Source of the DNA: Hymenobacter translucens | Lineage (GTDB): Bacteria; Bacteroidota; Bacteroidia; Cytophagales; Hymenobacteraceae | Length of the DNA stretch: 64,000 bases | Direction of reading: 5' to 3' | NCBI RefSeq assembly: GCF_020685205.1 | Contig: NZ_JAJERB010000003.1 | Span: 558,001-622,000 of the forward strand | Shown: positions 1 to 8,638 of the stretch, in pieces | Position numbering within the stretch: the stretch's first letter is position 1 | Layout: the number at the start of each line of letters is the position of its first letter | Translations under genes and position numbers: made by a program | Notes under the pieces: model-generated | What the model saw: only the letters and a program-made list of their open reading frames with translations | The model's database searches: none | Told to the model about the DNA's origin: nothing

Positions 1-189
1 AAAGAGTACGAGACGCTGGAAAAAGACATTGCCCGCCTTGAAGACGTCAAGCAGCAGCTGATTGCCAAGCTCAACGCCGGCACCGGCTCCCACAAGGAGC
101 TAGCCGACTGGGCTGCCGAGCTGAAGCGCACCGATGCCGACCTCGACGCCAAGGGGGAACGGTGGCTGGAGTTGGCCGAGCTGGTGTAA
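1..189 (+). CDS. ABC-F family ATPase, C-terminal end (partial)
   Basis: The reading frame is open from the first base and ends at TAA 187-189. It encodes about 62 residues of charged, heptad-like sequence ending in RWLELAELV. This resembles the C-terminal coiled-coil of Uup-type ABC-F ATPases, soluble proteins with two ABC domains that act on ribosomes or nucleic acid. The ATPase domains lie outside the window, so the family call rests on the tail alone. A strong hairpin terminator follows within 20 bases, so this is the last gene of its transcript. A second, complete ABC-F gene lies at 61423-63342; its tail differs clearly, so the two are not recent duplicates. Confidence 0.7.
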   Translation, partial: KEYETLEKDIARLEDVKQQLIAKLNAGTGSHKELADWAAELKRTDADLDAKGERWLELAELV

Positions 190-205
190 CGGCCAGAATA
201 AGCGC

Positions 206-243
206 AAAAAAAGCCTCGCCCTGCTTCAGGGCGAGGCTTTTTC
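206..243 (+). terminator. Rho-independent terminator after the ABC-F gene
   Basis: AAGCCTCGCCCTG and CAGGGCGAGGCTT form an almost perfect stem around a very short loop, flanked by A-rich sequence on the left and a T run on the right. It sits just after the stop at 189. The A/T flanks could let it work in both directions, but the facing gene on the minus strand stops at 320. Confidence 0.85.
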
Positions 244-256
244 GTGTAGCTAAACT

Positions 257-313
257 CACCAAGCCAATGCTTCAACGAAACGGTAGAGATGCTTCGCGGG
301 GCTCAGCATGACA
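257..313. repeat. Dispersed intergenic repeat, copy 1
   Basis: This segment between genes contains CGGTAGAGATGCTTCG followed by GCTCAGCATGACA. The same 16-mer, in the same arrangement, recurs between genes near 42552, more than 42 kb away, again beside GCTCAGCAT. Both copies lie outside coding sequence near gene ends. It looks like a short REP-like element and carries no ORF. Function unknown. Confidence 0.65.
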
Positions 314-319
314 AGCGCT

Positions 320-676
320 TTACAAGCCCCGCTGCAAATCATCCGGCAGCGTAAACTGCCCGCCGGTATCGGGCTGGAAGCTGAACTCCCGGCGGATGGC
401 CGCCAGTGGAATCGGGCTGAATACGTGGGCAAAGGCTTCGTTGCGGGCCGGCACCCACTCCCGCTCCACCCGAATCCCGGCCTGCTGCAGCTGGCTTTCG
501 TCAAGCTCCAGCAGCAGCACGTCGGTACGGCCGGCGTAGTAGCGCGCGGCAGTGGCCAGAATCTGGTGCCGCTCGGAGCTGTGGATGAAGCCTTCGGTGG
601 TGAGGTCGGCGCTGGCAAAAAAGCCGGTTTGCTGGGCGGTTTGCCAGTCAGCCAGGTCGGCAATGCGGTAGAGCAT
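320..676 (-). CDS. DUF952 family protein
   Basis: The product is 118 residues, close to the usual length of DUF952 proteins. It begins MLYRIADLADW and carries the family's EGFIHSS motif near residue 29, followed by a hydrophobic strand (LLLELDESQL) and an FSPIPL segment near the C-terminus. DUF952 proteins are small cytosolic proteins of unknown biochemical role, and nothing in the sequence adds a function. No signal peptide or membrane segment is seen. The gene stands alone, facing the end of the ABC-F gene; the 207 bases upstream hold no recognised element. Confidence 0.85.
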   Translation of the reverse strand: MLYRIADLADWQTAQQTGFFASADLTTEGFIHSSERHQILATAARYYAGRTDVLLLELDESQLQQAGIRVEREWVPARNEAFAHVFSPIPLAAIRREFSFQPDTGGQFTLPDDLQRGL

Positions 677-883
677 AGAAAGCAGGAGTAAGCAGGAGAT
701 TATCCAGCCAAGATAGGCAGGAACCCGGCGTTACCGGTTAGCAACGACGGCCGCCCGGCGTCTGAACAGCAGCAAAGCCCGCCCCCTGATGCGGAGACGG
801 GCTTTACCGGTTGTAAAAGCAGCGTGGCCAGCGCCTTCCCTGACGTGCCCTGCTCCTACACGTATAACGATGGGACCGGTGGG

Positions 884-1288
884 CTACGCCTTCCAGACCT
901 CTTTGCGGACGCTCTTGCCAACCGACAAAATCAGGCGGGTGGGGTTGGGGACCAGTACCAGGCGGGCTTCCTTGCCGGGAAACTCGTCGGAGTCGACCCA
1001 GACGCCTTCCTTGTGCGACGGCGTGTAGCCGGTGTCGCCGCCGATGTCGTTGGGCAGGTAGGCGGTGGGCAGCAGCACGTCGGTGTCGGGGCAGAGCTTC
1101 TGGTGTACCGTGTCCAGTACTTCCTCCAGATAGGCGCCGTACTCCTCGTTGAACTTGTCTTCGAGGTCGTGCAGCTCTTCTTCGATGTCGTCGTAGCTGT
1201 CGTGGTTGTAGGGCAGCTTGTGCAGCTCCTGCTTTTTCTCGATGAGCGTAACGAGGGCGCGGTTGAGGTCCTCCTTATTCATAGCCAT
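884..1288 (-). CDS. Conserved hypothetical protein, acidic coiled-coil N-terminus
   Basis: The likely start is the ATG at 1288 (MAMNKEDLN), giving 134 residues; a longer frame opens at 1309. The N-terminal half is highly charged and helical, rich in Glu, Asp and Lys. The C-terminal half is more globular, with the sequence LPTAYLPNDIGGDTGY. I do not recognise a named family. It is transcribed divergently from the dioxygenase gene at 1489. A TAnnTTTG-like box (CACCTTTG on the minus strand, 1308-1315) lies 20 bases before the chosen start and supports it. No signal peptide is seen, so it is probably cytosolic. Confidence 0.7.
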   Translation of the reverse strand: MAMNKEDLNRALVTLIEKKQELHKLPYNHDSYDDIEEELHDLEDKFNEEYGAYLEEVLDTVHQKLCPDTDVLLPTAYLPNDIGGDTGYTPSHKEGVWVDSDEFPGKEARLVLVPNPTRLILSVGKSVRKEVWKA

Positions 1289-1488
1289 AGGCAAATGGTG
1301 TTGGTACAAAGGTGGAAAGGAATCCGCAATTCTGCACCGGATGAGTTTTCGGTTTTGGTACGCGAAAACTCCTATACGGAAAGTCGCGCCGAACGGCTGC
1401 CACGCCTTCGCCGAACGATTTACGCCAAAACCGTATTTTTACCCGCACGACACCTTCTCTTCCACCCTTTCGCCTTTTCGTACTGCCC

Positions 1489-2622
1489 ATGCAAACCATG
1501 TCCTCGCCCGAAGTGCAGGCCCACCCGGCCCACGATTTCCTGCCCCTGAACGGCACCGACCACGTTGAGTTTTACGTGGGCAACGCCAAGCAGAGCGCCT
1601 ATTACTACCAGGCCGCCTTCGGCTTTGAGCTGGTGGCCTACGCCGGCCCCGAAACCGGCCTGCGCGACCGGGCGTCGTACGTGCTGCAGCAGGGCAAGAT
1701 CCGGCTGGTACTAACCACCTCCCTGCTGCCCGACTCCGAAATCTCAGAGCACGTGCGCGTGCATGGCGACGGCGTGAAAGTCATGGCCCTATGGGTGGAC
1801 GATGCCCGCAAGTCGTGGGAAGAAACCACCAAGCGCGGAGCCCGCTCGGCCTTCGAGCCCTACACCATCCGCGACGAGCACGGCGAAGTAACGCTGGCGG
1901 GCATCTATACCTACGGCGAAAGCGTGCACACCTTTGTGGAGCGCAGCCAGTACCGCGGCCCGTTCATGCCCGGCTTCGTGGCCAAGACGAGCACCATTCC
2001 GCAAACCACCCCGGTGGGCCTGCTGCACGTCGACCACTGCGTAGGCAACGTGGGCTGGGGCGAGATGAACCAGTGGGTGAAGTTCTACGAGGACGTGATG
2101 GGCTTTAAGCTCCTGCTCACGTTCGACGACGAGGACATCAGCACCGAGTACTCGGCTTTGATGAGCAAGGTGGTCAGCAATGGTAACGGCTACGTAAAGT
2201 TTCCCATCAACGAGCCCGCTGAAGGCAAGAAAAAGTCGCAGATTGAGGAGTACCTCGACTTCTACCACTCGCCCGGCGTACAGCACATCGCCATTGCCAC
2301 CAACGACATCCGCGCTACCGTAACCGAGCTGCGCCGCCGGGGCGTGGAGTTTCTGAGCGTACCCTCCTCCTATTACGACGACCTGCTGGACCGTATCGGC
2401 GCCATCGACGAGGACCTGGAAAGCATCAAGGCCCTGAACCTGCTCGTGGACCGCGACGAGGAAGGCTACCTGCTGCAGATCTTTACCAAGCCGGTCGAAG
2501 ACCGCCCGACGGTGTTCTATGAAATCATCCAGCGCAAGGGTGCCAAGAGCTTCGGCAAAGGCAACTTCAAGGCCTTGTTCGAAGCCATTGAGCGGGAACA
2601 GGCCCTGCGCGGCAACCTCTAG
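1489..2622 (+). CDS. hpd: 4-hydroxyphenylpyruvate dioxygenase
   Basis: This Fe(II) enzyme converts 4-hydroxyphenylpyruvate to homogentisate in tyrosine degradation. The 377-residue length is normal. Two vicinal-oxygen-chelate domains are visible: an N-terminal one (about 20-150) and the catalytic C-terminal one (about 175-345). The predicted iron ligands are H183 in LHVDHCVG, H266 in GVQHIAIA and E345 in VFYEIIQRKG, with the spacing expected for the family. The start at 1489 could equally be the ATG three codons later. No homogentisate dioxygenase or maleylacetoacetate isomerase lies nearby, so the rest of the pathway must be elsewhere. A terminator follows at 2674. Confidence 0.96.
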   Translation: MQTMSSPEVQAHPAHDFLPLNGTDHVEFYVGNAKQSAYYYQAAFGFELVAYAGPETGLRDRASYVLQQGKIRLVLTTSLLPDSEISEHVRVHGDGVKVMALWVDDARKSWEETTKRGARSAFEPYTIRDEHGEVTLAGIYTYGESVHTFVERSQYRGPFMPGFVAKTSTIPQTTPVGLLHVDHCVGNVGWGEMNQWVKFYEDVMGFKLLLTFDDEDISTEYSALMSKVVSNGNGYVKFPINEPAEGKKKSQIEEYLDFYHSPGVQHIAIATNDIRATVTELRRRGVEFLSVPSSYYDDLLDRIGAIDEDLESIKALNLLVDRDEEGYLLQIFTKPVEDRPTVFYEIIQRKGAKSFGKGNFKALFEAIEREQALRGNL

Positions 2623-2673
2623 CATCCGTTAGCTGCTGGCTGGCCCTGGCCCAAGCAACCCGTATTTTTTTTG

Positions 2674-2709
2674 AAAAAGCCCCGATGCAGACTGCACCGG
2701 GGCTTTTTC
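2674..2709 (+). terminator. Terminator after hpd
   Basis: GAAAAAGCCCCG pairs with CGGGGCTTTTTC around a loop that contains a smaller TGCAG/CTGCA stem. The right arm ends in five T residues. It lies about 50 bases past the hpd stop and ends that transcript. Confidence 0.85.
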
Positions 2710-2794
2710 ATGCTCTACCGGCAACCACACAAGCAGCCTAACTGGTCTGGCAGGATCCGCCGGCTCCTACCCGGGCCCTCACACGATTATGTTA

Positions 2795-2825
2795 TTGACG
2801 CCTGTCCGAAGCCACCGTTACTTTG
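2795..2825 (+). promoter_or_regulatory. Bacteroidota-type promoter for the LamG/T9SS gene
   Basis: TTG at 2795-2797 and TTACTTTG at 2818-2825 are separated by 20 bases. This fits the phylum's primary sigma factor consensus (TTTG, about 19 bases, TAnnTTTG) with one mismatch in the -7 box. It lies about 110 bases before the start at 2938. The 2623-2937 gap otherwise holds only the hpd terminator and no gene. Confidence 0.55.
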
Positions 2826-2937
2826 CACTTAAATAATAAATACTAGAACACACCTGACAACCAGCGTCAGCAGCCTGACTTGGCAGTCAGCAAACCGGCC
2901 TTCCATTCCTTTCTGTTTTTCCCACCCTACTTTTTTC

Positions 2938-3924
2938 ATGATGAATTCATTTCTCCGCAAATCCGCTTTGGTCGCCTTGCTCGGCACCGGTCTCTGCTTT
3001 AGCAGCTATGCCCAGCGGGGCGGCAACTTCCTGCACTTCACCAGCACCGAATCCGACCGGGCCATGGTTAATATGGATGCGCCCCAGGGCTCCTTTACGC
3101 TGGAAGCCTGGGTATATTTCAATGGGTCGTCCTTTGCCAACGCCGGGCAGTACAACACCATTCTGGAGTTCGGCAACGATGCCGACTGGTTTGGGGTGAA
3201 CGGAACCGGTGAACTGCAACTCTACGGCGTGCTGCAAGGCGGCATCGTGCCGGTCCGGACATGGGCGCACGTGGCCTACACCTGGGACGGCACGACCAGC
3301 CGGCTGTACCTCGACGGCAATCAGGTAGCTTCCTCTACTGACGCTCCCCGGCAGAGCGGCCTGACGCTGGGCATCGGCTATAATTCGGGCGACACCGGCT
3401 GGCAGGGCTACATCGATGAGGTAATGATCTGGAATACGGCCCGCAGCGCAACCCAGATCCAGAGCGACCGGACGAACGGAACATCGGCCGCCTCCCCCCT
3501 GCTGCTTGGCTATTTCAAGCTCGACGAAGGCTCCAGCCAGGTTATTGCCAACCAGGTAAACGGCGGCCCCAGCGGTATCCTCGGTACCACGGGCAACGCC
3601 GAAACCACCGACCCGGCCCGGACCAACTCGGTTATCAACTCCACCCGGACGGAAGGCACCATGGCCTCGGCCCAGCTGGCCCCCAACTTCCCGAACCCGT
3701 TCAGCGGCACCACCACCATTCCTTACACGCTCCGTCAGAGCGGGCAGGTGCGCCTGCGGGTGCTGGACCTGACGGGCCGGGAAGTGGTGAAGCTGGTCGA
3801 TGAGGTCAAGCCGGCCGGCAGCTATGCTATTCCTTTTAACGCGGCCGGTCTGACGGCCGGGGTGTACGTCAGTCAGCTCACGCTGGACGGCAACACCATC
3901 ACCCGCCGTATGCTGGTACGCTAG
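2938..3924 (+). CDS. Secreted LamG-like protein with T9SS C-terminal sorting domain
   Basis: The 328-residue product starts with a signal peptide (ALVALLGTGLCF, cleavage near SYAQ, residues 1-25). A concanavalin-like LamG domain follows at about 30-205, with the typical WVYFNGSS, HVAYTWDG and GYIDEVMIW segments. After a short linker comes a type A T9SS sorting domain, about residues 248-328, with PNFPNPFSG, VRLRVLDLTGREV and the closing GVYVSQL segment. The protein should cross the inner membrane by Sec and the outer membrane by type IX secretion, ending up on the surface or released. LamG domains usually bind glycans or proteins; no catalytic domain is seen. A T9SS plug-type protein is encoded at 57259-58587. 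Confidence 0.9.
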   Translation: MMNSFLRKSALVALLGTGLCFSSYAQRGGNFLHFTSTESDRAMVNMDAPQGSFTLEAWVYFNGSSFANAGQYNTILEFGNDADWFGVNGTGELQLYGVLQGGIVPVRTWAHVAYTWDGTTSRLYLDGNQVASSTDAPRQSGLTLGIGYNSGDTGWQGYIDEVMIWNTARSATQIQSDRTNGTSAASPLLLGYFKLDEGSSQVIANQVNGGPSGILGTTGNAETTDPARTNSVINSTRTEGTMASAQLAPNFPNPFSGTTTIPYTLRQSGQVRLRVLDLTGREVVKLVDEVKPAGSYAIPFNAAGLTAGVYVSQLTLDGNTITRRMLVR

Positions 3925-3940
3925 ATCTACCAGCACCAAA

Positions 3941-3980
3941 CCGCGAGGCCCGGACTTTTCAGTCCGGGCCTCGCGGCTTT
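3941..3980 (+). terminator. Terminator after the LamG/T9SS gene
   Basis: CCGCGAGGCCCGGACT and AGTCCGGGCCTCGCGG form a perfect 16-bp stem with a TTTC loop, 17 bases after the stop at 3924. Only a short T run follows, but the stem is very stable. Confidence 0.85.
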
Positions 3981-4117
3981 AAAGGCCGAGGCTACCAAAG
4001 CCAACCCACTTCCTATTGTAACCAACTGACATCCTATTCATTACCGGGACGTTGTTTTCTGTTCGCCAACTTCCCGTTTCTTTGGCGTATAAACCCGCCG
4101 AATCGAATACCTACCCC

Positions 4118-5869
4118 ATGGCTCTTACCGACAGCGTCCAACAAAAAATCAACACCTGGCTTACCGGCAACTACGACGAGGCCAGCAAAACCGAAATCCG
4201 CCGCCTGCAGGAAAGCGGCGACGACGATGCGCTGAGCGACGCCTTTTACCGGGACCTGGAGTTTGGCACCGGCGGCCTGCGCGGTATCATGGGCACGGGC
4301 TCTAACCGCATGAACCGCTACACCCTGGGCATGGCCACCCAGGGCTTGTGCAACTACCTGCTCCAGTCATTTCCGGGTCAGGAAGTGAAAGTGGCCATTG
4401 CCCACGACTCCCGCCTGAACTCGCGCCTGTTCGCCGAAACCGCCGCCGGCATCTTCTCGGCCAACGGCATTACCGTGTACCTGTTCGAGGCCCTGCGGCC
4501 CACGCCCGAGCTGTCGTTTGCCATCCGCCATCTGGGCTGCCAGAGCGGCTGCGTGGTCACGGCCTCGCACAACCCGAAAGAGTACAACGGCTATAAAGTA
4601 TACTGGAACGACGGCGCCCAGGTCGTGGCGCCCCACGACAAGAACATCATCCGCGAAGTCACCGCCATTCAGAGCGTGGACGAAGTGAAATTTGACGCCG
4701 ACCAATCGAAGATTCACCTGGTTGGTGCCGAAATTGACGCCGCCTACCTGGCCGAGGTCAAAAAGCTGAGCATCAACCCGGCTGCCATTCAGCGCCAGCA
4801 CGACCTGAAGATCGTGTACACGCCCCTGCACGGCACCGGCATCACGCTCGTGCCGAAAGCCCTGGAGCAGCTCGGCTTCGACAACATTCACATCGTGGAG
4901 GCCCAGGCTACGCCCGATGGCAACTTCCCCACCGTAAAGTCGCCGAACCCGGAAGAGAAAGTGGCCATGCAGATGGCCCTCGACCAGGCCCAGCAGCTCG
5001 ACGCCGACCTCATCATTGCCACCGACCCCGACGCCGACCGCGTAGGCATCGGGGTAAAGAACACGGCCGGCGAATGGGTGCTGGTGAACGGCAACCAGAC
5101 CGCGGCCCTGCTCACGCACTACCTCGTATCGGCCCGGGCCCAGGCGGGGCAGCTTAATAAGGAGAAGGACTACATCGTGTACACCATCGTGACGAGCAAC
5201 GTGCTCGGCGACGTGGCCCGGCACTACGGCATCCGCTCCTACCAGACGCTGACCGGCTTCAAGTACATTGCCGGCATCATCCGCGACCTGGAAGCTAAAA
5301 ACGAAGGCCACCACTACATCGGCGGCGGGGAGGAAAGTTACGGCTACATGATCGGCTCGTTTATCCGCGACAAGGATGCTGTGTCGGCCTGCTGCCTGAT
5401 TGCCGAAATGGCTGCCGTGGCCAAAGACCAGGGCCGCACGCTCTACGAGGAGATGGTACAGATGTACCGCACCTACGGTCTGTACAAGGAAGACCTGATT
5501 TCGCTGACCAAGCACGGGCAGCGCGGAGCCGAGGAAATCCAGGAGATGATGGCCCAGCTCCGCCAGAACCCGCCTACCTCGCTCGGCGGCTCGCCTGTCG
5601 TGCAGCTGCTCGACTACCAGCAGCAGGTGGCCCGGGACCTGCGCACCGGCCAGCAGACCCCGCTCGAGCATGAGCGCAGCAACGTGCTGCAGTTCCTGAC
5701 CGAGGATGGCTCCACGGTATCGGCGCGGCCCTCGGGCACCGAGCCTAAGATCAAGTTCTACTTCAGCCTCAAGCAGCCGAACTTCGGCGCCCAGGAGTCG
5801 TTTGAGCAGGCCCAGCAGCAGCTCGACGGCCGTATCAAGCAGATCATTCAGGAGATGCAGCTTGTCTGA
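4118..5869 (+). CDS. Phospho-sugar mutase (phosphoglucomutase/phosphomannomutase family)
   Basis: This cytosolic enzyme of the alpha-D-phosphohexomutase family interconverts hexose 1- and 6-phosphates. The start chosen is ATG 4118 (MALTDSVQQK), giving 583 residues, the size of the long PGM subgroup; the frame is open further upstream but the extra residues do not look like the family. Motifs: catalytic TASHNP with S150, metal-binding DPDAD at 303-307, sugar-binding GGGEESYG at 402-409 and phosphate-binding RPSGTEPK at 537-544. All are intact. Whether glucose or mannose is preferred cannot be told from sequence. The stop overlaps the next ATG by one base (TGATG), suggesting translational coupling. 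Confidence 0.94.
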   Translation: MALTDSVQQKINTWLTGNYDEASKTEIRRLQESGDDDALSDAFYRDLEFGTGGLRGIMGTGSNRMNRYTLGMATQGLCNYLLQSFPGQEVKVAIAHDSRLNSRLFAETAAGIFSANGITVYLFEALRPTPELSFAIRHLGCQSGCVVTASHNPKEYNGYKVYWNDGAQVVAPHDKNIIREVTAIQSVDEVKFDADQSKIHLVGAEIDAAYLAEVKKLSINPAAIQRQHDLKIVYTPLHGTGITLVPKALEQLGFDNIHIVEAQATPDGNFPTVKSPNPEEKVAMQMALDQAQQLDADLIIATDPDADRVGIGVKNTAGEWVLVNGNQTAALLTHYLVSARAQAGQLNKEKDYIVYTIVTSNVLGDVARHYGIRSYQTLTGFKYIAGIIRDLEAKNEGHHYIGGGEESYGYMIGSFIRDKDAVSACCLIAEMAAVAKDQGRTLYEEMVQMYRTYGLYKEDLISLTKHGQRGAEEIQEMMAQLRQNPPTSLGGSPVVQLLDYQQQVARDLRTGQQTPLEHERSNVLQFLTEDGSTVSARPSGTEPKIKFYFSLKQPNFGAQESFEQAQQQLDGRIKQIIQEMQLV

Positions 5870-6396
5870 TGACAGACGCATCCCAGCAGTACGACGGGCG
5901 GATACGCTACTCGTCGTCGCCGGCCGCTCGCCTGGCGGGCTTTGCGCTGATGGTAACCGGCGGGCTGGCCATGCTGTCGTCCCTGGTCGGGCTCCTGTCG
6001 TCGGGGGTAACGTTTCTACGGCTGCTCGCCGGGCCGTCCGTAGTGCTGGTAGGGTTCCTGATGGTCAGCAGCTACGAGGGTATCACCTTAGACGCGCGGA
6101 CCAAACGCTACCGCGTGTACCAGTGGATCCTGGGCTTCCGGCACGGCGAATGGCAGGCCTTGCCGAACGTCGTGCGGGTCACGGTTTCGCCTTTCAATGC
6201 CGCCTACGTTATGAACGACGCTATTGCCCCAAGCATGACGGTTCAGCGACAGGGACTGTACCGGGTGCTGCTCAGCATCGAAAATGCCCGGATAGGCATC
6301 ATTGCCGCAATTGCCAGGCAGGATCAGGCCCTGGAGAAAGCAGCCCGCATTGCGTCCCTGTTTGGCGTTGAGGTGACCTCGACCTTGCAAGTGTAG
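5869..6396 (+). CDS. Small membrane protein, two TM segments and a cytosolic beta-rich domain
   Basis: The 175-residue product has two hydrophobic segments, about residues 21-45 and 48-67. A soluble domain follows that begins SSYEGITLD and contains RYRVYQWILGFRHG. It has no recognised family, but the layout resembles bacterial PH-like membrane proteins. It is clearly related to the protein encoded at 9448-9918, which shares the order SSYxGIxLD, RYR, LG, GxW and VRV. The ATG overlaps the stop of the phosphohexomutase gene. Function unknown. Confidence 0.8.
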   Translation: MTDASQQYDGRIRYSSSPAARLAGFALMVTGGLAMLSSLVGLLSSGVTFLRLLAGPSVVLVGFLMVSSYEGITLDARTKRYRVYQWILGFRHGEWQALPNVVRVTVSPFNAAYVMNDAIAPSMTVQRQGLYRVLLSIENARIGIIAAIARQDQALEKAARIASLFGVEVTSTLQV

Positions 6397-6736
6397 CGTA
6401 GCAGGTACGCCAGGGGAGCTGCCTCCTTGGCCGCGGCTAGCCAACTGCGCCGGGCAGATCAGGCCCGAGCTGTAGCTTTTACAGAAAGCAGCTTACGTTC
6501 CGTTTTTTGAAGGAAAGCCCGGCGTAGAAGCCGGGCTTTCCTTTTGGACATTGGGTAGCTGAGGAAGTATCTTTACAGCTTGCCTTATGCTGCCTACTGC
6601 ACTTTGCCGCCGGTTTGGCTTAGTTGAGCTGCTTTATCATTTCCAAAGAGCTTCCGACCGGCGGAGCTGACTACGGTGAATAAAATGGCCGGCACCCATC
6701 CGATAGCACTACGCCTCTTTTCATCCCTCTCCCCCT
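6397..6736. other. Intergenic region with one terminator, no gene seen
   Basis: These 340 bases hold the terminator at 6510-6545 and no supported ORF. No exact TAnnTTTG box was found before the gene at 6737, although several TTTG runs occur. Confidence 0.6.
6510..6545 (+). terminator. Terminator after the mutase/membrane-protein pair
   Basis: AAGGAAAGCCCGGC and GCCGGGCTTTCCTT form a 14-bp perfect stem with a six-base loop (GTAGAA), followed by TTTT. It closes the transcript of the 4118-6396 gene pair. Confidence 0.9.
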
Positions 6737-7927
6737 ATGCAACTACCTTTTACTATCCCAAAGCTGCCGTTAGCAGCAGCTATTATCCTGATCGGCAGCC
6801 AATCGGCTTATGCCCAGTTTCAGCGCAACGACTTCCTGGTGCTGACCAATGGCGACACCCTGCGGGGAGAGATTCGTCAGCTTCAGCATTTCGAAGGCGA
6901 AGTAGACAAAAAGGAAAACCAGCTTCGGTTTCGGCAGAAGGGCGGTAAATTCACCATGTACCCGGCGTCGCAGGTCAGCAGCTACGGCGAAGGCCAGGCG
7001 GTGCAGCAGATAACGCGCACCATTGGGGGCTCCGTCCTGTTCCTGACTCCGCTGGTAAAGGGCCCGGTCAGCGCCTACAGCGGGAAAAACGCGCAGGGAG
7101 CTACCCGGTATTACCTGGAGGTGCCGGATAAGGCTGAACTGGTGGAAATAGACCCCAACGCGTACCGGCTGCAGTACCACAAAAACCTGGGCGGCTGCCC
7201 AACGCTGGATTTCGCGGTTGATGCCACCTACGCCCACCACCGGCCCTACACCTACGCCGGCGTCACCGACGTGGTAACGCGCTACAACGCGTGCCGCTAC
7301 CCCAACCAGCCTTCCGAGAAAGCCAAGCTGCCCTCGGGCTGGCGCTTCCGGCCGGGAGCAAAGCTGGGCCTCACCCGGACAACGTACACGGTGCCAGACG
7401 CCGAGTTCGACAACGACCCGCAGCGGCAGTCGGCCCAGCCCATCACCAGCGTATTCGTGCGGGCCACGAACCGTTCCCCCTTGGGCTTTCAGGCTGAGCT
7501 CGGCTTTACGCAGGTAAAAATCGACTTTGAAGGCAAAAACATCTACACCGGCGGGGCTACCTATACCCTGGACCGGCTGACGCATGTGAACTACTCAAAC
7601 GTCCAGCTCGGCGTTCTTGGCAATCTGTTTCTGTACCGGGGCATGATTTCGCCCTTCGTTAACGGAGGCATGGTGTTTGGCCTGCGGCTGAACGACAATT
7701 CGACGGTGGAATACGTCCGCTCCGACCGGCCAACGCCGGAAAGCCGGCCCTTCCCGAAATTCAAGGGGGCCAACGCGGGCCTGAGCGCCGGTGGCGGCTT
7801 TACCGTGGCCATTCGCAAAACCTCACTTATCAGTCTGGAGTACCGCTACCTGAACATTCAGGACGGGTTCAACAATGATGCTCCGCTCAGGCAGATCAAC
7901 CGGGTTGACCTGGGCTTCAGCCTGTAA
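6737..7927 (+). CDS. Secreted or outer-membrane protein of unknown function
   Basis: The 396-residue product has a signal peptide (LPLAAAIILIGSQSAYAQ, residues 9-26). The mature part starts with a domain containing LTNGDTLRGEI, a motif common in Bacteroidota envelope proteins. From about residue 210 it shows alternating beta-strand patterns with glycines (LGFTQVKIDF, GVLGNLFLYR, SPFVNGGMVFGL) and ends in an aromatic/hydrophobic strand, VDLGFSL. This suggests a C-terminal beta-barrel. No enzyme motif is visible. No Shine-Dalgarno sequence precedes the ATG. It shares no obvious similarity with the barrel at 8639. Confidence 0.8.
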   Translation: MQLPFTIPKLPLAAAIILIGSQSAYAQFQRNDFLVLTNGDTLRGEIRQLQHFEGEVDKKENQLRFRQKGGKFTMYPASQVSSYGEGQAVQQITRTIGGSVLFLTPLVKGPVSAYSGKNAQGATRYYLEVPDKAELVEIDPNAYRLQYHKNLGGCPTLDFAVDATYAHHRPYTYAGVTDVVTRYNACRYPNQPSEKAKLPSGWRFRPGAKLGLTRTTYTVPDAEFDNDPQRQSAQPITSVFVRATNRSPLGFQAELGFTQVKIDFEGKNIYTGGATYTLDRLTHVNYSNVQLGVLGNLFLYRGMISPFVNGGMVFGLRLNDNSTVEYVRSDRPTPESRPFPKFKGANAGLSAGGGFTVAIRKTSLISLEYRYLNIQDGFNNDAPLRQINRVDLGFSL

Positions 7928-8036
7928 GTGGACTTGCGGCTGGTTTACGCGGGCACGGTAGTTTTCAGCGCACTGTACCCGCTTGACGTGGACACAGGAA
8001 CCGGCCACAGAACCCAGACGGACTGCGTCGGGGGCA

Positions 8037-8459
8037 TTACCGGCCGAGCAGCTGCAGCGTCTTCTGGTCGAGCTCCCCGTTGTAAAACTTGTCGAGCACC
8101 CGCTGAAAAACCGGGTTCTGGCTGACGGCTGCGAACAGGGTCATCGAGGACTTCAGCTTCAGGTCGTCGGGGCTGCCCAGCACCTGGGTGGCGTTGCTGC
8201 TTTCCAGCTCCAGCAGGGCGCTGCTGATTTCGAGCAGGCGGCTGCCCAGAACCGGGTGCTGCAGATAGGCTTCGGCTTCCTGCCGGTTCCGGATACCATA
8301 GAACCTTGCCGTTTCACTGTAGCCCAGCCCCTGAATCTGGGGAAAGATGTACCACATCCAGTGGCTGCGCTTGCGGCCGCTCCTGATTTCGGTGAGGGCC
8401 GTGTGGTAGTCGGTTGTTTGCGCGTCGAGAAACCGTTGCAGGGTTGAGTCGGGAGCCAT
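8037..8459 (-). CDS. DUF1810 family protein
   Basis: The 140-residue product matches DUF1810 in length and motifs: LQRFLDAQ at the start, then EIRSGRKRSHWMWYIFPQ (about 25-42), QGLGYSETARFYGI, and a hydrophobic helix near LLEISSALL. The family is cytosolic and of unknown biochemistry. The gene stands alone on the minus strand between two envelope-protein genes and has no partner. The ATG at 8459 fits the family's N-terminus. Confidence 0.9.
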   Translation of the reverse strand: MAPDSTLQRFLDAQTTDYHTALTEIRSGRKRSHWMWYIFPQIQGLGYSETARFYGIRNRQEAEAYLQHPVLGSRLLEISSALLELESSNATQVLGSPDDLKLKSSMTLFAAVSQNPVFQRVLDKFYNGELDQKTLQLLGR

Positions 8460-8638
8460 AGGGTCGTGTTGAAGGCTGATGCATACCCGCTAACGGCAAA
8501 CCCGGCGCGCCGTTTCGTCGGCGTTCCGGCCATTTTTAATCTCGTCGCGGAAGCGGATGGTCAGGCTTAATTCCGTAGCTTGGCTCCCTTGTACCCAATC
8601 TGCCCTGCCTCCAATCCAGCTCACTTACTTGCTACGCC

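Noticed and set aside
789..1549. Plus-strand frames between the DUF952 gene and hpd
   Set aside because: They overlap the conserved-looking minus-strand gene at 884-1288 and show biased shadow composition.
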